Below, in pieces: positions 43,582-53,600 of a stretch of DNA of 64,000 bases. Each line of letters opens with the position of its first letter. Position 1 is the first letter of the stretch. The stretch spans positions 47,986-111,985 of the forward strand of contig CALLAU010000037.1 in assembly GCA_938002015.1 (NCBI GenBank), given 5' to 3'. Made by a program: the position numbers and the translations under genes. The stretch is from an uncultured Bdellovibrionales bacterium. Its GTDB lineage: Bacteria; Bdellovibrionota; Bdellovibrionia; Bdellovibrionales; UBA1609. Under the pieces are notes generated by a model. That model saw nothing but the letters and a program-made list of their open reading frames with translations, was not told the DNA's origin and searched no databases.

Positions 43582-45015
43582 ATGGATGGGGCTTTTACAG
43601 AAATGACCATATCAGATGAACCGGTAGACAATGAAGTTGTTGAGCAAGGCCATGTTCTAAAAGATTGGTTTATATTTAGAGATGAACGACATTTTGGACC
43701 TCTTAGTTCAAAACAAGTTAGAAGATTTTTATCAAAGAGAATGATCTCTACTGATCATCATATATGGAGACCTGGCTTTACCGGTTGGAAGTTTATAAAA
43801 GATATAGAGGCTTTTAGGTCACATGGTAAAATAAAATCAAAAATTAGAGACCTTTCAGATGACGATTTTTGTTATAAAGCAAGTTTAGATAAACTTGATC
43901 GAATTTCTATGCAAGCCGGTGAATTAGACTTTGTTGAACAACCTGATAAAGAAGAAGAGGCTGAGCCGACACGATTTATGGCGGCTGTAAAAAAAGTAGG
44001 TGGAGTTGTTGGTTTTTCAAGTGAAAGCAGTAATTCTTCTAGACTTATTTTTACATCATTCTTATTTACATGCTTAGTTGGAATTATGATTTTTTTAAAT
44101 AAAGATCAGTCATATGACTTTTTAAAAGATTTTTCTCCTGATATTCAAGACAAGTTAATGAAGGTGAGTTCTTTAAAAGAATCTACAATAAATCCAGAAT
44201 TCGTTGTTTTTGAAAAAGAATATAATGTTTCTGATCCTGTATTAGTCAGCTCGACTAATTTACCTGTTGGTTCAAAAATTAGAATTGAAGTGACTGGAGA
44301 AGAAGAGACTCTTTTAGGAAGCTATCGTTTTAAAAAAACAACTGAAATGAGATTAAAAAGTAAAATCTTTGTCTCTGATTCTATTAGAGAAGAAACTGGG
44401 AAATTTATTGCTCCAGGCTCTTATACTGTTACGGCAAATTGTTTAAGCTGTGGTTCAAAAGAAAAAGAAATTTATAAGAGTAGTTTTTTGTTTGGTGTTA
44501 AAGACCAGATCCTTTACCAAAAAGAGTTAAAAAGATTTCATTTAGAAACAAGACAAGCAGCTCAACTTGAGCTAAGCGAATTAAAAGATTTGAGTAGAAC
44601 ATTAGATAAACAATATCAAACTACTGTTAATCAGTTTGTCTTAAGCTCAGCTAAAAGATCAGCCAAGCAATGGGATAAGTTTTCAACTTTCTGGCTTGCT
44701 AATCAAAAGAAGTTTATCGATCTATTTGAGCAGATGAACTCAAGTAAGTTTATGACAAACCTTTTCTATTTAGAAATGTATACAGCTTTTGATCATCTCA
44801 TATTACAGCTTTTTGAATTACACCTTTTACAAGATGGGATTATATCATCCTCTACAGAGAACATTAGTGAGAGCTCAAAGAGTGTAAGCAATTTATCTCA
44901 AGAAATAAGTGTTAAGCTTTCAACAATTTCATCGCAATTAGAACTTATGGAAATGAATTTTAGTAAAAGTAGTGGTCTTCCTTCAAAAGAAGGTCTTAAG
45001 TTAACAAACTATTAG
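43582..45015 (+). CDS. GYF-domain membrane protein
   Basis: Residues 28-78 (DWFIFRDERHFGPLSSKQVRRFLSKRM, then IWRPGFTGWKFIKDI) form a GYF_2/DUF4339 domain, a peptide-binding module that here would be cytoplasmic. One membrane helix follows at 154-172 (LIFTSFLFTCLVGIMIFL). The 300-residue remainder would be periplasmic: a beta domain (about 200-300, with a CLSCGSKEKE turn) and then a helical region. The layout recalls GltJ/AgmX of Myxococcus gliding, which also has a cytoplasmic GYF domain and a single helix, but no zinc ribbon or TonB-like end is seen. Next come a giant coiled-coil gene, 13 bases on, and motAB lie divergently upstream. Confidence 0.75.
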   Translation: MDGAFTEMTISDEPVDNEVVEQGHVLKDWFIFRDERHFGPLSSKQVRRFLSKRMISTDHHIWRPGFTGWKFIKDIEAFRSHGKIKSKIRDLSDDDFCYKASLDKLDRISMQAGELDFVEQPDKEEEAEPTRFMAAVKKVGGVVGFSSESSNSSRLIFTSFLFTCLVGIMIFLNKDQSYDFLKDFSPDIQDKLMKVSSLKESTINPEFVVFEKEYNVSDPVLVSSTNLPVGSKIRIEVTGEEETLLGSYRFKKTTEMRLKSKIFVSDSIREETGKFIAPGSYTVTANCLSCGSKEKEIYKSSFLFGVKDQILYQKELKRFHLETRQAAQLELSELKDLSRTLDKQYQTTVNQFVLSSAKRSAKQWDKFSTFWLANQKKFIDLFEQMNSSKFMTNLFYLEMYTAFDHLILQLFELHLLQDGIISSSTENISESSKSVSNLSQEISVKLSTISSQLELMEMNFSKSSGLPSKEGLKLTNY

Positions 45016-45028
45016 TGTAGGTGCAGAC

Positions 45029-48000
45029 TTGGAAAATGAAAAAAAATCAATGAATTTATTAGAGCAGGCTATTAAAAATACAGAAAGCTCATCATCGGAT
45101 AAAGCAGTAGTAAGAAAAAAAGTACCTTGGAATAAAGAGATGCCTGCAGATGATTATATTAAAAACACTAGAGAATTAGTGACTAAAGATCCTAAAAAAG
45201 CAATTGAAAGTATACACAATGCAAATAGAAAGATTCATTTTTTAAATAACCAGTTAGAAACAGCAAAAGGTGAGCTCGATCAGTTTAGAGAAAACCATAA
45301 GACTCTTGTAAATCAAATGTTTTCTGCTCAAAAAGAGTTTAAAAGAAGGTTGCAGTTAAACAATGATGAGAAAAACAAAGCACTTGAAGAGTATAAAAGA
45401 CTAGCTTCAGCTTATAACTTTAAAGAAAAAGAGTTAAATGAGGTTCAAGCTAAGACAAGTGAACTTAAAGATAATTTTGGTAAGGTACACACTGATTATT
45501 CGGCAAGACTTGAAAAATTTAAAGTTCAATATAAAACAAGAGTTGAGGAAAGAGAGCGTAATTTACTTCAACGCATTGAAAGAACTCAAAGCGAGAAAGA
45601 GCAGTTAAATAATCAAATAAAAGAACTTATGGGTGAGATATCGAGTGCTAATCAAAAAGTCTCTCACCTTCAAAACGAAAACTCCATGATGAAAAGGCAG
45701 GTTTCGGACTTAGAGCACCAAAACAAAGATGTTGTAGAATCTGGTGATAGAAAAAAAATCCAAGTTCTTAATTTAAATGAAAGTCTAAATAGTTTAAAGA
45801 CTAAATTAGCTTCACTCTCAACAGCTTTAAAGCTCAAAAATGATGAAAATTTAAAGTTAGACCAAGCACTTCTTGAGTTAAAACAGGAAAATAAGTCTTA
45901 TAACGATAAAATTGAAAACTATTTATTAGAAACCCATTCTTTAAAAGAACAACTTAGTGCAAAATCAGTTGAATTAGAATCTAGCTTAAAAGAGAATACT
46001 TTTCTTGCTGATAGAATTGCAATCCAAGGGGATTTAAGTAGTAAGATTAGAGAATTTGAAGATCTTGAACGAAATCTAAGAAATGAAGTTGGTGCGCTTA
46101 AACATAAGCTAGAGTCTGCTAATTTTAAGATTCAAGAGTATGAGAATAATAAAAAGACTTATGAGAAGAAAATTGAAAACTTGGAGAGTTCTCAGTCAGA
46201 GGCATATTCGTCACTGTCTTCAGCAGAAGTTAACTACGAAAATCAAGTTAGAGAACTTTCGGATCAAAGAAATAAAGCTGTTGAGAATCTAAAAGAGCTT
46301 CGCTCTAAGTTTGATGATTTAGAAGTAAGCTATGAATCAAAGTCAGCAGAATTACTAAGAGAAAAAGCAATTAACGGAGAATTAACAGAAAGAATTAGGC
46401 ATAGTTCTTCAGAGAAGCTTAAACTTGTTACTAAAATGAAAGAGCTAGAAGAAGAAGCGAGAGTTTCTTCTAAGCAAGTTATTCAAGTTAAAACAGGTGT
46501 TGCTGGATTAAAGAAAGAAATCTCTGATAAGAGTGGTGTGATAAGAGGTTTAGAAAAAAATATCCAAGACTTAGAAAATCAAAAAGTAGATTTGACAGAG
46601 GAAAGGAATACTCTTGAGCTTCATTTAGCTGAAATTACAAAAGACCTTGATACTTCAAGACATGAATCAAAAGTAGTTACGTCAAACGTTGCTGAACTTA
46701 ACGAGAAAATATCTACACTTAATATTGAGATTAAAGACTTACAGTCTAATAAGATTAGGCTGGAAGACAGAGTAAAAGATTTAGAAGTAAACCTTCAAAG
46801 TGAGAAGGCAAAATATGAGTCTCTTCATAAAGAACTTCAAGCAAGTTATAGAGATCTAAATGAGTATAAGTTAAAAGAAGTCTCTTTTATGGAGAAAGAG
46901 CAAGAGTGGATTGATTCAAAGGAAGGTCTTGAGTTAAAAGTAAATAACCTTAAAGCCCTTGTTGAGGATAAAGATGAAGAGATTGATGAAAAGCAAAGAT
47001 CTATTGCAGAATACGTTTCTTTTCAAGAAACTTTAACAAGTGAAAAAAACAGGCTATTACTAGAGGTTCAAAAGCTTGAATCAAAAACTGATGGGTTGCA
47101 GTTTGATAAGGATGAGCTTTTAAAGAGAGTTGAAGGTTTTGAGGCTGATAAGAACAAATTAGAACTTTCAAAAGGAAATGATTTAGAGCTTATAAGGTCT
47201 TATGAGAAGAAAATAGGGCAGTTTGAAGTTCAAGAGGCTAGATTAAGTGATAAAATTAATTTTATTACTGCAGAACTTGAAAACCATAAAAAAGCATATT
47301 TAGAAAAAGATGGATCTCATAGAAAAGAACTAGATAAGCTTGAAATGGCTAAAGAAAAAATAGAAGAAAAGCTTAGTGAGAGTCAAAACTCATTAGAAGA
47401 AACTAGAGAAAATTTTAGAAAAAGTGAAGCTAGAGTTGAACAACTTGAATCTATTATTGCTGAAAGAGATGAGCAAGCTGAGGGTTTAACGAGTAGATTA
47501 GAAGCGATAAAACTTGAGAAAACTAATTTAGAGAACGAATTAGATGAGAAAAATTCTGAGATACAAGAGCTTCAAAGAAAGTATAAGAACCAAATTGCTC
47601 AAATCGAGGATTTAAAAGCAAAAGTAGCTATGTTTGATGCAAGGGAAGCGGAGTTTAATGAGGCTCATGAAGAGCTTGTCGCAAGAATAGAAGAGAATAA
47701 AGAAGTAGACGCTAGATTGAGAAGTTTACAAGATGAAAAATCAGAGATTGAAAACAGTTTAGAAGAGAGACATAAGCAGCTTGATCTATACTCTAGATGG
47801 GTTGATTCTCAAAAAGAAAGTCTTCAAAAGCATATAGTCAGGTTTGTACAAGAGCTTAAATCTTCAATTGCTGTGAACCCTTTAAAATCTTACTTGTCAA
47901 TGACTGAAAAAGAGCTTTCTAAAACCCAGCTAGTTTTAAGTAAGCCTGGTATATCTGGTATACAAAGAGAGCACCTGGAAGATCACTTTAAGGAACTAAC

Positions 48001-48136
48001 AAAGCAAAAAGGCTATATTGCAAAGCTTCTTAAGAAAACTGAAGTTGATGTTGATAAGAGGGTTAATGAAATTCTTGGTCTTTTAAAGCAAGGTGAGTTC
48101 ATACCAGTTCCACCTCTTCCTCCTGGAAAGAAATAA
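45029..48136 (+). CDS. Giant coiled-coil protein
   Basis: The start is TTG with AGGTG about eight bases upstream; an in-frame ATG at 45050 is the alternative. The 1035-residue product has no signal peptide or membrane helix and is predicted coiled coil from about residue 60 to 940 (unbroken heptads rich in E, K, L and S). The ends are short: an N-terminal basic segment (VRKKVPWNKEMPADDYIKNTRELV) and a C-terminal helical domain ending in VPPLPPGKK. There are no SMC ATPase motifs. It is probably a cytoplasmic filament or scaffold working with the GYF protein encoded just upstream; its proline-rich end could be a GYF ligand. Confidence 0.85.
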   Translation: MENEKKSMNLLEQAIKNTESSSSDKAVVRKKVPWNKEMPADDYIKNTRELVTKDPKKAIESIHNANRKIHFLNNQLETAKGELDQFRENHKTLVNQMFSAQKEFKRRLQLNNDEKNKALEEYKRLASAYNFKEKELNEVQAKTSELKDNFGKVHTDYSARLEKFKVQYKTRVEERERNLLQRIERTQSEKEQLNNQIKELMGEISSANQKVSHLQNENSMMKRQVSDLEHQNKDVVESGDRKKIQVLNLNESLNSLKTKLASLSTALKLKNDENLKLDQALLELKQENKSYNDKIENYLLETHSLKEQLSAKSVELESSLKENTFLADRIAIQGDLSSKIREFEDLERNLRNEVGALKHKLESANFKIQEYENNKKTYEKKIENLESSQSEAYSSLSSAEVNYENQVRELSDQRNKAVENLKELRSKFDDLEVSYESKSAELLREKAINGELTERIRHSSSEKLKLVTKMKELEEEARVSSKQVIQVKTGVAGLKKEISDKSGVIRGLEKNIQDLENQKVDLTEERNTLELHLAEITKDLDTSRHESKVVTSNVAELNEKISTLNIEIKDLQSNKIRLEDRVKDLEVNLQSEKAKYESLHKELQASYRDLNEYKLKEVSFMEKEQEWIDSKEGLELKVNNLKALVEDKDEEIDEKQRSIAEYVSFQETLTSEKNRLLLEVQKLESKTDGLQFDKDELLKRVEGFEADKNKLELSKGNDLELIRSYEKKIGQFEVQEARLSDKINFITAELENHKKAYLEKDGSHRKELDKLEMAKEKIEEKLSESQNSLEETRENFRKSEARVEQLESIIAERDEQAEGLTSRLEAIKLEKTNLENELDEKNSEIQELQRKYKNQIAQIEDLKAKVAMFDAREAEFNEAHEELVARIEENKEVDARLRSLQDEKSEIENSLEERHKQLDLYSRWVDSQKESLQKHIVRFVQELKSSIAVNPLKSYLSMTEKELSKTQLVLSKPGISGIQREHLEDHFKELTKQKGYIAKLLKKTEVDVDKRVNEILGLLKQGEFIPVPPLPPGKK

Positions 48137-48145
48137 TATCTAGTT

Positions 48146-48178
48146 AAAAAAAGAGTCTCTAAACTGGACTCTTTTTTA
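48146..48178 (+). terminator. Intrinsic terminator
   Basis: GAGTC (48153-48157) with a preceding A7 run pairs with GACTC (48167-48171) and a following T6 run, around a nine-base loop. It separates the coiled-coil gene from the LysM lipoprotein gene. Confidence 0.85.
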
Positions 48179-48326
48179 GTCTAAGTATATAAAGTTTAAA
48201 CAAAAAAACTGAACTAAAGCTAAGTGTTGCATGAGTCTATTCATGATTAATAAGATAAGCTAGACCTCAGTCTTGTTTTACTTCTATAAGTGTCAAAATT
48301 TCTACGTTCAAACCCGAAATCATAAC

Positions 48327-49277
48327 GTGGATAAAATTTTCTTTGTTAATGTTCTTATTGCTTTATCAGCTCTTAATCTTCTAGGTTGTTCTACTTTTAA
48401 TAACAATCCTAATATCAAAGACCAGGGCTTTTATGAAAGAGCAACACCGGCTAGATATGCCGTGCCTTTGCCAGTTGAGATCGCGCGAGATATTGAGAGC
48501 ATAAGCAGAGACGGAATGCTGAGGTTAAAGCCTGGAACGATTCAGGTTCAAGGTGCTGTTCTTACTCCAGAGCAACAAGCAAACGTAAATGCTTCAAGAA
48601 ATCAAATGCAAGAAGGCCGTTCTTTTGAACAGGGGCAGGTTAACGAGCAAGTTGCAGTTACAACTAGTAATGGTCAGAGAAGGACAGTAAGCTCTAATAA
48701 AAGACGATATAAAAGAAAGAAAAAAGCTCAAGCATATGGTGAAGAGGTTTTTCTTTTAAGCCGCGGACAAGGGCCGTTAATGCGTTCAAAAAGAGGCATG
48801 GCTTCAGGGCCGTTAAAACTTAAAAGACCTGGTGGTGGCTATTATAAGGCTAATAAAACAAAGCTCACTGGTGGCAAGACAATCTCTTATATTGTTAAGC
48901 TTGGTGACACTTTGATGAAAATTGCTTTTGAAAAATATGGTAATTACTTAAGGTGGAAAGATATCTATCAAGTTAATAGCCATAAGATGAAAAGCCCAAG
49001 AAAGATGCAAGTCGGCACTGAGCTTATGATTGAAAATGTAAAGTATGTCTATATCAAAAAAGATGGAAACCCTTATCTTATTAAAAAAGAAGACACTTTA
49101 AAGTCTATATCAAAGAAGCTCTATGGTACTTCTGATAGATGGAAAGATATTTGGCGAAATAACCCTCAACTTATTAAGAACCCTAAAAAAATCTATGCTG
49201 GTTTTACTCTTTATTATAACCCTGCATCAAATGAATCTGGTTTAATAAGGGTTCCTGCAAAAGAAGAAGCTCAGTAA
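48327..49277 (+). CDS. LysM-domain lipoprotein
   Basis: I chose the GTG at 48327, which gives a lipoprotein signal DKIFFVNVLIALSALNLLGC (Cys21); the TTG at 48273 would add 18 residues before it. After a low-complexity, basic region, two tandem LysM domains fill the C-terminus: YIVKLGDTLMKIAFEKYGNYLRW and YLIKKEDTLKSISKKLYGTSDRW, each with the N-P/PKKI and VGTEL-type ending. LysM binds peptidoglycan glycan chains. It would tether the outer membrane or a complex to the cell wall. Confidence 0.85.
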   Translation: MDKIFFVNVLIALSALNLLGCSTFNNNPNIKDQGFYERATPARYAVPLPVEIARDIESISRDGMLRLKPGTIQVQGAVLTPEQQANVNASRNQMQEGRSFEQGQVNEQVAVTTSNGQRRTVSSNKRRYKRKKKAQAYGEEVFLLSRGQGPLMRSKRGMASGPLKLKRPGGGYYKANKTKLTGGKTISYIVKLGDTLMKIAFEKYGNYLRWKDIYQVNSHKMKSPRKMQVGTELMIENVKYVYIKKDGNPYLIKKEDTLKSISKKLYGTSDRWKDIWRNNPQLIKNPKKIYAGFTLYYNPASNESGLIRVPAKEEAQ

Positions 49278-49336
49278 GTAAAAATTTAACCTTTTAGTGT
49301 TGTCAGCTTTAGGCATGTTTGAGATCCTAAAGAGGT

Positions 49337-50434
49337 ATGTTCTTTAAGTCTCTTTTTTTGTTAATACTGTCTACATCATATCTATACGCAAACGAATTTG
49401 CTGTTGACCCAAATGATGAAGAAAAGGAAATACAGGTAAAAGAAGAGAAGCTTGCAAGCCCAGGGGAATTAAACAAATCTAAAAAAGCCATATGGCTAGC
49501 CCATATACTTAGAGATCGAGGGTCAAAAAATAAGATTCAAAATCTTCTTGTGTCTCCATATCAAGTGCCGGTATTTTTGGTTCCATCAGAGAAGTCTTTT
49601 AAGCCACTGGTAAAGCTACAGTTTCGCTATAACAGACCTGGCTGGGGACTTTACGATATTTATGGTAAGAGTTTGAGTAAAGGAGAGGCTAAAGACTCTC
49701 AATATGTCTACGCTTACCTAAAGTCTAGAATCAGTACTATTGATATTTTAGCTGTAAGCCCTGACAACCAGACAGAGAAAGAAAGAATTTATCTTTTTGC
49801 TCCTGAAGCAAGAGAGTTTACCACTGTTTCAATTTTTGATTCAGTGCTTTTTAGTTTAGGGCATGCATATTTAGAGTACAAGCAATCAAGCTCAGGCTTT
49901 ACTAAGTACACATCACAGTCATTGCTTTTAGGGGCAAGATATTTAAGTCCTGAAAAAGGGAAGAGAATAGGTTATTTTGGAGAGTTTTTTACCACTGTTC
50001 ATACATACGAGTCTTCTCCAATAGACAGGAGTTCTAATTTTTTAGAGGCAAGAGTGGGAGCTACATACTCAGCAAAAGTTTTTAAAAACCCTCGTTCAAG
50101 AAGTCGAGTGACTTTTGGTTTAAATACAATAAACCTATATTCACTTGGCGGAGGTTTAGGATTTTCTGGTTTATTTGGTCCTAACATTGGTCTCAGAACA
50201 GAATATTACAAGTCTAGTCGAGACAGTATTGCAACAGAGCTTCAATATACAAACTATGAAATAGCTAAGCCGTTTAGTGAAAGATCTATTAAAGTGTCTG
50301 TAGATTACAATAGAGCATTAAAAAATCTCAGAAAAGCACAAATTGGATTTTCATTTTCAAGTAATGAGTTCTCTGAAGGCCTAGAAGAGATTTCAGCAAA
50401 CCTTTTAAGTGTTTATTTTTCGCTTAGTTTTTAA
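49337..50434 (+). CDS. Outer-membrane-associated protein of unknown function
   Basis: The 365-residue product has a signal peptide (MFFKSLFLLILSTSYLYA). An N-terminal periplasmic-like part (20-150) is followed by about ten glycine- and aromatic-rich strands (for example FSLGHAYLEYKQSSSGF, SLGGGLGFSGLFGPNIGL, RKAQIGFSFSSN). It ends in LSVYFSLSF, the terminal phenylalanine expected of an outer-membrane barrel. GAGG lies only one base before the start, so initiation may be unusual. It sits between the LysM lipoprotein and the giant lipoprotein genes. Confidence 0.7.
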   Translation: MFFKSLFLLILSTSYLYANEFAVDPNDEEKEIQVKEEKLASPGELNKSKKAIWLAHILRDRGSKNKIQNLLVSPYQVPVFLVPSEKSFKPLVKLQFRYNRPGWGLYDIYGKSLSKGEAKDSQYVYAYLKSRISTIDILAVSPDNQTEKERIYLFAPEAREFTTVSIFDSVLFSLGHAYLEYKQSSSGFTKYTSQSLLLGARYLSPEKGKRIGYFGEFFTTVHTYESSPIDRSSNFLEARVGATYSAKVFKNPRSRSRVTFGLNTINLYSLGGGLGFSGLFGPNIGLRTEYYKSSRDSIATELQYTNYEIAKPFSERSIKVSVDYNRALKNLRKAQIGFSFSSNEFSEGLEEISANLLSVYFSLSF

Positions 50435-50565
50435 GACCTAAGTGTGAGAATTTAATAAACAAAAGAACAGACTTAAGTTGTATCAAAAGAAGAAAATCTT
50501 AACATTCGTATATCCTTTTGAGACGTATTTGCTCCAATCTAAGTACTAAAAATCACTATTCTTTT

Positions 50566-50592
50566 TAAGTGTTTAGCTTAAAAAACCGATCA
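50566..50592 (+). promoter_or_regulatory. FliA-like promoter upstream of the giant lipoprotein genes
   Basis: TAAGTGTT (50566-50573) and ACCGATCA (50585-50592) are exactly 11 bases apart, matching the sigma-28 pattern in five of eight and six of eight bases. It lies about 80 bases before the first giant lipoprotein gene. The call is by eye and weaker than that for motAB. Confidence 0.45.
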
Positions 50593-50674
50593 AATAATGT
50601 TGAAGATAGAATTTAACAATAACTGAATAAGTTATGATTAAATTTACAAAATACGGAACGTAATGAGGTTACAT

Positions 50675-53600
50675 ATGTTTGATGCAAAAAGAAGCCATTG
50701 GTTTTTTACAAGTAAAGATATTTTTAAAAATACTTTTTACGCATTGCTTTTAGTTTTTATTTCAGTTGGTTGTGTGCCAAGTGAGAAAAAGCTTTCATCA
50801 GAAGATATTGAAGGTGATACATCTTATGGTGGATTCTCAGGGTTAGATAGTGCTCAAACAATTTCTGAATCAAAAGTTACACTTGCTTGGACAGCATCAA
50901 CATCAAGTGAAGTAACTGGATATAACATTTATAATGTTACTCTTCCATCAAACCCTGTTCTTATTAAAACAGTAGATAGTGATACAACTTCAACAACATT
51001 ATCAGGTCTTAATGAAGGTTTTCTTTATAAATTTAGAGTTAAGCTTACTACAGCAACACAAAATGAAGATGGAAACGAAAGAGATTTACCTGCAATTCCA
51101 TATAGTGGAGTTCAATCTTCAACTGTTTTAAGTAGTACATCAGTAAGGCTTGACTATATTGAACCAAGTCCAGGTGAAGCACTAGAGGCAAGAGCATACT
51201 GCCAAGTTGGTACAGATCCAGCGTGGCAATTAATGGCTACAATTACAGATATGAGTTTAACTTCTGTTGATATTACAGGGCTTATGCCAAATTTAAGTTA
51301 TGTTTGTCGTGTAAATGTTGTTGTTGATGGTAGAGAAGATAATAACTTATCAACAGTAAGTTTTGTTGCTTTAGGACAAGCAGATAGATTAGTTTTTGTT
51401 ACAGAGCCTGGTAATGCTCAATCTGGTGAATTACTAACTCAACAACCAGTTGTACATGTATTAGATGAAAACGATAATATTGTATCTGGTGGACCAGATT
51501 CAACAGCTCTCATAACATTAACAGTTTCGGTTGCATCTCCAACTACGGGTAGTGTTAGAGGAACTTTTGCTGTAAACGCAGTTGCTGGTGTAGCTACTTT
51601 CACAGATTTATATATTGAAGAAGCTGGTTTAAAAATACTCTCTGCTACAAAAGCAGATACATCAAGTTTATCATTCGGTACTCCAAGCATGAGTGTTGAC
51701 TCTGCTCAGTTTAATATTACTTCAGGTAATATTTCTCCAACTTTATCTACACTAACTATTGATCCTCCTTCAACACCACAAGTTGCAAATGGAACTGATT
51801 TTTATGTTGTGACATTTACTTTAAGAGATCAGTTTGGTAACCCGGTAGCTGGAATACTTCCGCAGTTTTCTTCAAATACGTTAGGAGATTTCTTAAGTCA
51901 GCCTGTATCTCCTACCGATGTTGCAGGACAAACTACAGGAACAATCTCTACAACCGTATCAGATACGAATACTTCAAATACAAGAACAATAAGTATTTCA
52001 TCTCCATCAGGTTTAAACACTGTTGATGTTGACGCTCCATTTGATCCAGGCCCGGCAAACAGACTTTCTTTTACTGTTCAACCTATTAATTCACCTGCAG
52101 GTGCTAATGGGTTAAACGAATTAAGAGTTGCTGTTCAAGATGTTCAAGGAAATATTATAACAACTGGATCAGGATCTACTGATACTATCAATATGTCTAT
52201 TTCTAATAACGTTGGTGGAGCTGTTTTAAGTGGTACAACTTCAAGAGCAGCTGTAGCTGGGATTGCGATTTTTGATGATTTAGGTATAGATATTACAGCA
52301 AATGGTTATAGGCTTATATCAAGTTCAGGTTCTTTAAATCCTGCAACAAGTAATAACTTTAACGTTACTGCTGGTCAGCCACAAGTTATTTCAATGACAG
52401 GTCCGACAGATACTTTATCAGGTTCTTGTTCTGGAACTATTACACTTCAACTTCAAGATTTAGGTGGAAACCCTGCAAGAGCTGTGTCAAATACTACAGT
52501 TCAGTTAAGTGGTTTAGGAAATGCAAGTCTTTATTCAAGTAATACTTGTGCAGGTGTTCCTTTAAGTACAAACGTAACATTTACACCAGGTACTGATACA
52601 AGAACGCTTTTCTTAGAGAGTCAAAAAGTTGAAGCTCTTACAATAGTTGGTACAGATGCATCAGCTGTTTTAACTCCTTCAAACTATAATATAAATGTTA
52701 CTCCAAGTAGAATGAGATTCACAGCAGAGGCTGCTCTTCCAACACCTCCAGGTAATGATTTACTAGTTACTGCTGGAACATGTTCTACAGCAATGACTAT
52801 AACTCCCTTAGCAGAAGATGGTTCACAGGGTGAAGTTTTCAGTTCTACAACAGTTTCTTTAACTGGTATTACAGGTTCACAAGCTACTATATATTCTGAT
52901 GCTTCTTGTACAACAGTAGTTGATCCAGCTAGTGTGTCATTAAATATTGCTTCACCTCCAAATGAAGATACAATTTTATATATTCAAGATCCAAGAGGTG
53001 AAACACTTTCTGTAAACGTTGTTGATGTTTCAGGTGATATAGCAACTGTTTCAACACCTCAAACTATTAGAATACTTGCTTCAGATATTGATTTTGTTGG
53101 CCCATCAACAGTGGTTGCAGGTCAATGTTCTGCTGTATTTACAATTACATTAGAAGATACCCAAGGAAACAATGTTGATACGCCAAGTAACCTAAACTTA
53201 GATGTTGTTGGTTTATCGGGGTCTCCAACAGGGCAATTCTATACTTCTCCTTCATGTTCAGGTGGAGGATCTAATTCATCAGTGACTGTTCCGGCGAGTA
53301 GTGCAATTACAACAGTTTATTTTAGAGGTTTAAATTCTGAAATCTTAAATATTAGTATTTCTGATCCTAATGGGGACATGAACAACTCTCAAGTTGTGAA
53401 TTTAACAGTAAGCCCTTCTGAATTTAGAATTACAAGTCCTGGTGGCTCTGATTCAATGACAAGTGAGTGTGCAGGTCCTTTTGTTCTTGATTTATTAGAT
53501 GGGCAGGGAAGTGTTTCTCAAGCTGTTGGAACTATAGTTGGTAATTTATCTGGTGAAGGTGATGCTGGTGGTTTTTATAGTGATGCAACCTGTGACACTT

